A DNA stretch of 15,445 nt from Pseudolysobacter sp. (GTDB lineage: Bacteria; Pseudomonadota; Gammaproteobacteria; Xanthomonadales; Rhodanobacteraceae): the NCBI GenBank assembly GCA_025351985.1, contig JANXUW010000303.1, positions 1 to 15,445 on the forward strand, written 5' to 3'. The number at the start of each line of letters is the position of its first letter. Position 1 is the stretch's first letter. Positions 6,966 through 14,012 of this stretch are shown in pieces. The translations under genes were made by a program, and so were the position numbers. The notes under the pieces were generated by a model. That model saw nothing but the letters and a program-made list of their open reading frames with translations. It was not told the DNA's origin and searched no databases.

Positions 6966-9503
6966 ATGCACGTATTCCGCTTGCCGCCGCCCAATGCTTT
7001 TCGCCATTTCATCGCATTACTGAGTGCGCTGCTGCTCGTTTTGGCGATCACACCTGCGTTCGCGCAAAGCGCCAATGATGGATTTGATCCGACACTGAAT
7101 GACGCGGCGTCGGCGATCATGGTGCAGACCGATGGCAAACTGTTGCTGGGCGGTCGTTTCACGAGTGTCGCAGGGGAACCTCGTTCGCATCTGGCGCGGC
7201 TGCTAGTGGATGGAAGTCTGGATCAGGATTTCGCCAATATCGTTGTCGATGGCCCGGTGGATGCGATCGTGCAGCAGCCGGATGGCAAGATCATCATCGG
7301 TGGCGATTTCGGCAAGGTGGGGAAGTCCACGAGAAATTACATTGCCCGGCTGAACTATGACGGTAGTGTGGATACAAGTTTTGATCCCAACCTCAACTAC
7401 ACCGCGTCTGCATTGGCCCTCCAGCCTGACGGAAAATTGCTGATCGGCGGCCAGTTCACGATGGTCGGCACGACTGTCCGCAATTATGTGGCTCGCCTGA
7501 ACAACGATGGCAGCATTGATCCCGGCTTCGACGCAAATGCGGACAATGCGATTAGCACACTGATCCAGCAAACCGACGAAAAAATCCTGATTGCCGGAGG
7601 TTTTACGAAGATAGGTTCCACCAATCGCAGCGGTATTGCTCGACTCAATACCGACGGAAGTGCGGACAACGCGTTTCATCCAGACGTCAATGGTTTCATT
7701 GAATCGCTGGCGCAACAACCGGACGGGAAAATTGTGCTCGGTGGTGACTTCACCGCGATCAGCGGTTACCAGAGAAATAATATTGCGCGGCTCAACAACA
7801 ACGGCAGTGTGGATGTCACGTTTGATCCGAATGCCGATGGCGATGTGGGCGCACTCATTGTGCAACCGGATGGCAAACTTGCCCTGGTAGGAGGTTTCAG
7901 CACGATCGGCAACACGCCACGCAAATCCTTTGCGCTACTCAACCCCGACGGCAGTCTTGATCCGACAACTCAACATGATGTTGCATCGTTCATCACCAGA
8001 CTCTCGCTGCAACCTGATGGAAAACTGCTGCTGGGCGCATATGTTATGGAAGCTGGCGGCTGGTACAGCAACCACGTTTTTCGCTTGAATCTGGACGGTA
8101 CGAAAGATGGCACCTACACACCGGACGCGAACTTCTGGGGACCAACTGCGGTTGCCGTTCAGGCGAATGGCAAAATCGTGATTGGCGGAGGTTTCTACAA
8201 AAATAATGGTGCCGCGCGATCTTGCTTGGCGCGGCTCAATGCCGATAGCAGTCTGGACGAAACATTCGACGCCGGTTTCATCGATACCGGCTTCTGTGAT
8301 GTGCAAACGATAGCGATTCAGGCAGACGGAAAATTACTGGTCGGCGGTGGTTTCAGCAGTGTGGGTGGAGTTACGCGCAGCAACATTGCACGACTAAATG
8401 TTGATGGCAGTCTGGACACCACATTCGCTGCGACCGTCGATGGAAATGTGGAAGTGATATTGCAGTTGCCCGAAGGAAAATTGGCGGTGGCCGGCGACTT
8501 CACTACAGTCAATGGAACCGCGCGAAAATATCTCGCCCAACTCAATTCCGATGGCAGTCTGGATACGAGTTTCGTGCCACCAGACTTCAACGATTACCTG
8601 CTTACGTTTGCGCGACAGGCGAATGGCCAACTATTGATCGGCGGCGGATTTTCTATGGTGGACGGCGTGGACGCGCGATATTTGGTGCGCCTCAATAGCA
8701 ACGGTACTCGCGATACGATTTTTTCACTGGCAACTTATTTTGGCAGCGTAATGGCGCTATTCGTCCAACCAGATGGAAAAATAGTCGCGGCGGGTTCCAC
8801 CGCGCATAGCCCTCCGAGCAATCGCGAGAGCATCGCACGCTTTAACTTGGATGGTAGTCGGGATGCTACGTTCGAACTCGAGGCATACGGCTCAACTCCC
8901 GACGATCATAGCGGTTCCAGCTCGATCAGAACTTTGACCCCGCAGGCAGACAATAGCCTCATCGCAGCGGGTGAATTCACTGTAATCGGCGGTTCCGCAC
9001 AAATCTGTATCGCAAAAATAAACGCCGATGGAAGTATCGACAATCGCTTCAGCGCAAACGCAGATGCCGAAGTCGATTCATTGGCAATAATGCCGGATGG
9101 CAAGATTATTCTTGCGGGGTATTTTGATGAAGTTTCCAACATTGCACGCAAGCAACACGCAAGGCTAAGCCAGCCGGAAGCCGCATTGCAATCGCTTCAG
9201 TTCAGCGGCGGCACGACAACCTGGATGCGCTCGGGCTCATCGCCGGAATTGTCCCTGCCGCCTCAGCTGTTGTTTTCGCTTGATGGCGACAATTACACAC
9301 CCTTGGGAACGATGAGTCGCATCGTCGGTGGCTGGAGTTATCACCACGATACGCCGCTTCCGATCGGACATACGTTTTATCTGCGCACGCACGGCGAAGT
9401 CGTATCCGGGCAATACAACACTTCGCGCGGCGTGATGGAAAGCACGCGCCAGGTATTTATTGCCGACAAGATATTCACTGGCGGTTTTGAAGTAGCGAAC
9501 TGA
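6966..9503 (+). CDS. Secreted delta-60 repeat (beta-propeller) protein, 14 repeats
   Basis: The 845-residue product has a signal peptide (hydrophobic core about 15-30, cleavage likely after A-F-A at 33), so it leaves the cytoplasm by Sec. Fourteen delta-60/DUF5122-type repeats follow, each of the form QPDGK(L/I)LIGGxF...RxxIARLNxDGSxDxxF, starting near residues 53, 103, 152, 201, 250, 300, 348, 399, 452, 500, 551, 601, 660 and 709; most are 48-51 residues apart. The array begins with the tail of a repeat (DGFDPTLN at 38-45) and ends with the head of one, as in propellers closed by their two termini. Residues about 738-832 form a separate domain with TTWMRSGSSPEL and LDGDNYTPLGT. The last residues, DKIFTGGFEVAN, match the end of the second repeat protein at 12405. 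Function is unknown; such proteins are thought to bind or adhere at the surface. By eye it is less GC-rich than the genes left of it. Confidence 0.92.
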   Translation: MHVFRLPPPNAFRHFIALLSALLLVLAITPAFAQSANDGFDPTLNDAASAIMVQTDGKLLLGGRFTSVAGEPRSHLARLLVDGSLDQDFANIVVDGPVDAIVQQPDGKIIIGGDFGKVGKSTRNYIARLNYDGSVDTSFDPNLNYTASALALQPDGKLLIGGQFTMVGTTVRNYVARLNNDGSIDPGFDANADNAISTLIQQTDEKILIAGGFTKIGSTNRSGIARLNTDGSADNAFHPDVNGFIESLAQQPDGKIVLGGDFTAISGYQRNNIARLNNNGSVDVTFDPNADGDVGALIVQPDGKLALVGGFSTIGNTPRKSFALLNPDGSLDPTTQHDVASFITRLSLQPDGKLLLGAYVMEAGGWYSNHVFRLNLDGTKDGTYTPDANFWGPTAVAVQANGKIVIGGGFYKNNGAARSCLARLNADSSLDETFDAGFIDTGFCDVQTIAIQADGKLLVGGGFSSVGGVTRSNIARLNVDGSLDTTFAATVDGNVEVILQLPEGKLAVAGDFTTVNGTARKYLAQLNSDGSLDTSFVPPDFNDYLLTFARQANGQLLIGGGFSMVDGVDARYLVRLNSNGTRDTIFSLATYFGSVMALFVQPDGKIVAAGSTAHSPPSNRESIARFNLDGSRDATFELEAYGSTPDDHSGSSSIRTLTPQADNSLIAAGEFTVIGGSAQICIAKINADGSIDNRFSANADAEVDSLAIMPDGKIILAGYFDEVSNIARKQHARLSQPEAALQSLQFSGGTTTWMRSGSSPELSLPPQLLFSLDGDNYTPLGTMSRIVGGWSYHHDTPLPIGHTFYLRTHGEVVSGQYNTSRGVMESTRQVFIADKIFTGGFEVAN

Positions 9504-9709
9504 ATTGCTGCGTGCGTAAATCTCGAATCGTCGCGCGAACCGATGCTTTCCATCATGACAAACAAAACAGTGCTGCGACGGCAATCTCCACGTCGTTTCG
9601 CACACATGTGCTCGCAGGCGTGCGTGTAATTTTGCTGAATTTCGAATTCATGCGAAACGTGCGCGGCGGTTCCACGAACGCTGCGAGGAAATTTCGCGCA
9701 CTGCCGTGA

Positions 9710-11698
9710 TCAGGCGCAGCGTGCACCGTCACCATCGGGTTTGCACTGCGGTGGCCAGCCATGACTGCGCCAGTAGTCGATGATGTGATTGCGGCGCAGA
9801 AAATCCTGGAAAGCCGCGTGCTGTCGTAGCGCGGCGAGTTCGGGTATCCACAGTAGAAGTCCGAACGGCGATCTGCGCAGTGCCAATATCTTTTCGAGCA
9901 GAGCGATCTGTGTCGCGCTGTCGGCATTCGGTTGCAGCAGGCGCGCAAAGTTGTCGCGACCGGTAGCGCGTTCGGAACTCTCGATCATTGCCTGCGCCTG
10001 CGGCCAGCGTGCGGGATCGATCAAGGCATCGATCACCGCGATGTTGGCATCGCGATAGGGATTGCTCGCCGGCATGGCGAGCGCGAATTCACGCGCGGCG
10101 GCAAAGTCACGGCGCCACGCGGCATTGAACATGCGCGCGGAGACCAGCAGCGGCGTGATGTCGGCGCTCAGCGCGGCGGTCGCATCGAGCCAGTGTTTGG
10201 CCTCGTCATGCCGACCGAGAATGTCGAGCAGAAATCCGCGCAGGTAGTTCGATTCAAAATTCAGCGGATCGGAGATCAAGCCGATTTCGACCTGGTGCAA
10301 GGCTTGCTCGCCGTAGCCAAGGTTCGCGAGCCGCGCGGCGTAGATCGCACGCACGATCGAATCGGTCGGATCGAGATTGAGGATGCGTCGATATTCTTCC
10401 ATGCAGCGCGGCCAATCGGTCGCGCGCCAAGCCAGCGAAGCGAGCGCAACATGCGCATCGAGCTGATCGGGGTCGAGTTGCAGCGCGCGCGCAGCCTCGC
10501 GCGCCGCATCGACGCGATCCGCCTCGCTCACCGAGGTTTCGCGCAGATCCTGCACCAGCGCACGCGCCAGCAAACCGTGCGCACGCGCATAACCCGGAGC
10601 ACGCGCCACCAGCGCACGCAGCTTTTCCACCAAGTCCGGATGCGCTGCAATATTTTTTGGCTCCCACAACTTGCGCCGCAGCTCGAGGTAATCGCGAAAC
10701 CATTGCGGATCGGCACCCGCATCGGTCACGGCGTTTGCAAGGCCGAGCTTCAAGGTCATTGCCTGCGCAACGGCTTGCGCAATTTCGCGCTGGATCGAAA
10801 ACACATCGGCGAAATTGCGATCGAAATCCTGCGCCCACACGGTTCGGCCGCCGGGGATTTCGATCAGGCGCAAGTCGATACGCAGCTGATCGCCGGATTG
10901 ACGCAAGCTGCCTTCCAGCGCGTGAGTGACGTGCAGCCGCTCGCTCAATTGATTGAGGTCGAACTTGTCTTCCTGCGCGCGCGCAGCCGAGGTGCGCGAG
11001 ATCAGCTGCAGGCCTTCGATATGCGCGAGCCGAGTGATCAATTCCTCGCTGAGTCCTTCGGCGAGCACCGTGTCGCCCGGCGTGTTGCCAACCGGATGCA
11101 GCGGCAGCACCACCAGAACCGGCGCCACATTCGCCGTCACCGGCACCGAGTGGTGCAGGAAGAAATAGGCAATGGTTGCGACGGTCAGCAACAGCGCGGC
11201 GAGAAAGCCAAACAAGCGACTCGCACGAACACGCCTTGACGAGGAAATATCATTGGCGAGGTTGTCGGTTGTACCGACATCTGCGGCTGGAATAGCGACG
11301 CTCTCTGTCACCGTGGAAACGACGCTGGCCGGAACCGATGGCGGCGATACATCGTCCGCGCCAACCGGTGACTTGATCGTTGCATCGAAGCGATAGCCGA
11401 TGCCATGCAACGTGTGCAGATACTGATGCGCGTTGGCGCTTTCGCCCAGCGCCTGGCGGATCAACGTGATGACGCGATTGAGCACGCCCGGCGTGATATG
11501 TCGATGGCCCCACACCGCATCGAGTATTTCATCGCGGCCGAAAGCGCGCCCGGGGTGACTGGCCAACAGGCTCAATACGGCAAACGCCTTGGGTTCGAGC
11601 GGGGTTTGCACACCATCGACAAACAGGCGTCGCCCTGCGATGTCGATTTCGACCGCGTCGAAGAGGATCGAACCTGTTGAAGCGCCACCTCCCGTCAT
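9710..11698 (-). CDS. CadC-like membrane regulator: winged helix, TM, TolB-N-like, TPR
   Basis: This 662-residue protein looks like a one-component transmembrane transcription regulator. Seen: an OmpR/PhoB-type winged helix at about 11-105 (LEPKAFAVLSLLASHPGR, GVLNRVITLIRQALG, LHTLHGIGYRF); a Pro/Ser/Val-rich linker to about 155; one membrane helix at about 161-182 after S-R-R-V-R; then an outside domain at 193-300 with GLSEELITRLAHIEGLQLISRTS and ALEGSLRQSGDQLRIDLRL, typical of the TolB-N/FlgO-like modules fused to CadC-type regulators; then helical repeats that look like TPRs (for example 395-520, with RILNLDPTDSIVRA and ALHQVEIGLISDPLNF). There is no receiver domain, so it is not phosphorelay-driven. 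Start ATG 11698 has GGAG five bases upstream. It is divergent from the small secreted gene at 11920 and convergent with the 14-repeat protein. Target genes and signal are unknown. Confidence 0.92.
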   Translation of the reverse strand: MTGGGASTGSILFDAVEIDIAGRRLFVDGVQTPLEPKAFAVLSLLASHPGRAFGRDEILDAVWGHRHITPGVLNRVITLIRQALGESANAHQYLHTLHGIGYRFDATIKSPVGADDVSPPSVPASVVSTVTESVAIPAADVGTTDNLANDISSSRRVRASRLFGFLAALLLTVATIAYFFLHHSVPVTANVAPVLVVLPLHPVGNTPGDTVLAEGLSEELITRLAHIEGLQLISRTSAARAQEDKFDLNQLSERLHVTHALEGSLRQSGDQLRIDLRLIEIPGGRTVWAQDFDRNFADVFSIQREIAQAVAQAMTLKLGLANAVTDAGADPQWFRDYLELRRKLWEPKNIAAHPDLVEKLRALVARAPGYARAHGLLARALVQDLRETSVSEADRVDAAREAARALQLDPDQLDAHVALASLAWRATDWPRCMEEYRRILNLDPTDSIVRAIYAARLANLGYGEQALHQVEIGLISDPLNFESNYLRGFLLDILGRHDEAKHWLDATAALSADITPLLVSARMFNAAWRRDFAAAREFALAMPASNPYRDANIAVIDALIDPARWPQAQAMIESSERATGRDNFARLLQPNADSATQIALLEKILALRRSPFGLLLWIPELAALRQHAAFQDFLRRNHIIDYWRSHGWPPQCKPDGDGARCA

Positions 11699-11726
11699 GC
11701 CCGCTCCGTTCCGGAAAAATTGCCAG

Positions 11727-11748
11727 CCGAATGAAAATTATTCATCGG
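11727..11748. promoter_or_regulatory. Imperfect inverted repeat upstream of the regulator
   Basis: ATGAA at 11731-11735 and TTCAT at 11741-11745 form an inverted repeat around AATTA. The flanking CCG and CGG extend it with one unpaired base on the left. It is a distinct A/T island between divergent genes, 28 bases before the regulator start. It could be an operator, perhaps for the regulator itself, or part of its promoter. Confidence 0.35.
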
Positions 11749-11919
11749 ATCAAAGCCTTGCACATTTACCAAGATCGCCCCAAGCATTTCCCAAGGTTTT
11801 CCCGGCGCTGACCAATCGATTTCCGCGCCATCGCATCAAGCATGCGCCTCGGCATAGCGCGAATCTCTCTCCACCGACGCAATACCGCGCCGGTGTACCG
11901 AACCCAACGGAGATTCGCC

Positions 11920-12255
11920 ATGAATATTGTACGCCTCAGCCTCGCCGTCCTGACTCTCGCCACAACCAACAGCTTCGCCGCCCAAGACACCACCCACACC
12001 GCGCTGAACTCGATCACCGTACATGACAACGCAAGAATCGTGGTGGATTGCCAGAACGAACACATCCCAAGCCAGCGCGCCGTGGCCGACCTGCTGGATA
12101 CGAACAACGCATCGCGCATCCATGCCGAGCGTGAACATCTGATCCACATCGCCCATCGTGACTGCCTGCGCGGTTATCGCGACGTGGTGTTCGTGCGTGA
12201 TGAATCGCAAGCGCTGCCGACGCTGGCTATCGTCGAGCCGACAAAATCGCTGTGA
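11920..12255 (+). CDS. Small secreted protein with two cysteines, unknown function
   Basis: The 111-residue product starts at ATG 11920 with GGAG at 11909-11912. Residues 1-20 form a clear signal peptide (R5, hydrophobic core LSLAVLTLATT, S-F-A before the cut), so it is probably periplasmic or secreted. The mature part is short and mostly polar: the segment ITVHDNARIVVDCQNEHIPS, then SQRAVADLL, then REHLIHIAHRDCLRG and DVVFV. The only two cysteines, C44 and C82, could form a disulfide. I recall unnamed Xanthomonadales proteins with a V-x-V-x-C ... PSQ ... R-L-x...RxC layout but cannot confirm membership. It is divergent from the regulator gene and 149 bases ahead of the second repeat protein. 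Confidence 0.75.
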   Translation: MNIVRLSLAVLTLATTNSFAAQDTTHTALNSITVHDNARIVVDCQNEHIPSQRAVADLLDTNNASRIHAEREHLIHIAHRDCLRGYRDVVFVRDESQALPTLAIVEPTKSL

Positions 12256-12390
12256 ATATCGACAGCAGCGAAACCCTCCGGCGAATCGCCCTTGCCGACT
12301 ACCGCAACAACGCGAGTTCACCTTCGCATCGGACCGCAGCGCACCTGCGTGCCGGCGACGGACGTTTGATTGCCGCCAATTCATTGCAAC

Positions 12391-12396
12391 AGGAGA
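12391..12396 (+). promoter_or_regulatory. Ribosome binding site deciding the start of the second repeat protein
   Basis: AGGAGA lies eight bases before ATG 12405, which opens a signal peptide. This decides against a GTG at 12252 in the same frame that overlaps the stop of the previous gene. Confidence 0.6.
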
Positions 12397-12404
12397 AACC
12401 CATC

Positions 12405-13798
12405 ATGCAACGATTCGCCGTGTATTCGCTGATTTTAATTGCTGCCTGCGCATCGATCGCGCACGGTGCCAATGTGGACGGGAGTTTCGATATTCACTTT
12501 GCCGGCACCGGACACGAAGTGGTCGATGTTTCACCCGACTCGAACGATCAAGGCAAGGTCCTGCGCATCCAGCCTGATGGCAAGTTGCTGATGACGGGAA
12601 CGTGCGGCGGAATTGTCTGCGCCACCCGGCTGCGCGCGAATGGCAGCTATGACAACGGGATCGATGGCTTCGGCCCCGCCCGCGTCGGCTATCTGCATTT
12701 CGATAGTTTCATCGGTTTTCCCACGGCCGTTCTGCTGACCGATACGGTGCTGCTGAACGATGGCCGGATCCTGCTGGTGGGCACGGGGTTCACCCCGCAA
12801 ACGAGCGGTGCAATGGTGCTGGCTTCGCTTGCTGCAAACGGCAGCGCGCTTGATCCAGGCATGGGCGGCGGTGCCGGCTACATCAGGCTGCAATACGATA
12901 GCGCGGCGAGCGTCGGGAACGCCTTGCTGGTGCAGGCCGACCACAAGATATTGATCGCAGGCTACACGACCGGACCCAACGGCAACGACGACATGGCGAT
13001 CAAGCGCCTCATGCCCGATTTCAGTGTCGATACGGCATTCGGCGTCAACGGACATCAGACGATTGCGTTCGAACTCGGTGGACCGTCGGGCGCAGACAAC
13101 GACGGTGCCTCCAGCGTGGCGGTGCAAAGCGATGGCCGGATCCTGCTCGCCGGCACCGCACAAGCGCAGACCTCCTCCGAGATAGCCGTGGCGCGCCTGT
13201 TGGCGAACGGGCAGCCAGACCCGAGTTTCGGCACAAATCAGGATGGCCGCGTGCATTTCCCGTTGCCCGCCAATAACCCCTATACGACTGCCAGTGCAAT
13301 GCGAATCGACTCACGCGGGCGTATTGTTCTGGTCGGTACCACCAAAGGCAGTAATACATCCGCACAATGCGTGATCAACCGTCTGCTGACGGATGGAAGT
13401 CAGGATTCCGGCTTCCACGCGGGCATCCGCAACTGTTTTATGTTCCCGTCGGCGGTATCAACAGCGATTGCCAATTGTTCGATCTGCAGGTGCAGGCGGA
13501 TGGCGCCATCCTCGCCGCAGGTGCGGCAGTAAACAGTTCACTGGCAGGAAGCCAGAATTTCGCGGCAGTACGATTGACACCAGACGGCGAGTTCGATGCG
13601 AGTTTCGGCATCGCCGGTAAATCCTACGGCACCTTCGCGTCATCGAACAACGTCTTTGAAAGCGCGACGTCGCTCGCCATCGGCAACGGCGGATTGATGA
13701 TCGCCGGCAACAGCAACAATCGTGGCACGAACGACGCCAGATTCGGCATCGCGCGGCTTACGCTGGACAAGGTGTTCGCCAGCGGATTCGATAATTGA
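12405..13798 (+). pseudogene. Secreted delta-60 repeat protein, 7 repeats, broken by a frameshift
   Basis: Read as it stands, the frame from ATG 12405 stops at 13532 (376 residues), but its last 31 residues make no sense. The homologous reading continues in the -1 frame from about 13439 to the stop at 13798. Restoring one T in the run at 13436-13439 gives a continuous 464-residue protein through NCFYVPVGGINSDC. The start is hydrophobic (residues 4-19) with a possible lipobox I-A-A-C at 12-15 or a signal peptidase I site near 21. Repeats start near residues 55, 116, 175, 240 and 300, then two more follow the break (VQADGAILAAG, LAIGNGGLMIAG): seven in all, about 60 residues apart. The N-terminal DGSFDIHF supplies the half-repeat missing at the end. 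The last residues, DKVFASGFDN, match the tail of the 14-repeat protein at 6966. Whether the break is a real mutation or a sequencing error is open. Confidence 0.82.
13436..13440 (+). other. Frameshift site at a T run in the second repeat protein
   Basis: Four T (13436-13439) stand where five would keep the frame. Upstream codons end in ..N-C-F; downstream, the -1 frame resumes with Y-V-P-V-G-G. The site is not a canonical slippery heptamer, since slipping back would mispair the TGT codon, so programmed frameshifting is not the first choice. Confidence 0.75.
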
Positions 13799-13920
13799 TG
13801 CCGAAGCCGCGCGGCTGTGATCGACATCCCCAATCCGCACGATCGTCGCCGGCAACGATACGCCTCGCTGCCGGTCATACGTATCGCGCGCTGTCAACCG
13901 TTGGCGCGCGCAAACAATCC

Positions 13921-13949
13921 TTAACCCGGTCGCTTAAATCCGGCACAAT
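13921..13949 (+). promoter_or_regulatory. Candidate promoter of parC
   Basis: TTAACC at 13921-13926 and CACAAT at 13944-13949 are 17 bases apart, each with four of six consensus matches. They lie 63 bases before the parC start in a 214-base gap with no other recognisable content. Confidence 0.35.
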
Positions 13950-14012
13950 TCGCGATTGGCTGGCCGCACATCGGCGCGCGCCGGCCCCTGCGCCAACTTC
14001 ATCGCGAATCCC

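Noticed and set aside
6966-9503. Repeats in the 14-repeat gene as a CRISPR or DNA satellite array
   Set aside because: The periodicity is about 147 bases, in frame, and conserved at protein level but diverged at DNA level, which is a protein repeat.
9932-11239. 435-residue plus-strand open frame
   Set aside because: It is antisense to the regulator, whose domains are clear; the plus-strand product has low-complexity Arg/Gln composition.
12252-12404. GTG start at 12252 for the second repeat protein, overlapping the previous stop
   Set aside because: The ATG at 12405 has a good ribosome site and opens a signal sequence; the extension would bury it behind 51 polar residues.
13805-13816. Perfect palindrome AGCCGCGCGGCT just after the second repeat protein as a terminator
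   Set aside because: There is no loop between the arms and no T-run after it; a chance GC-rich palindrome is likely.
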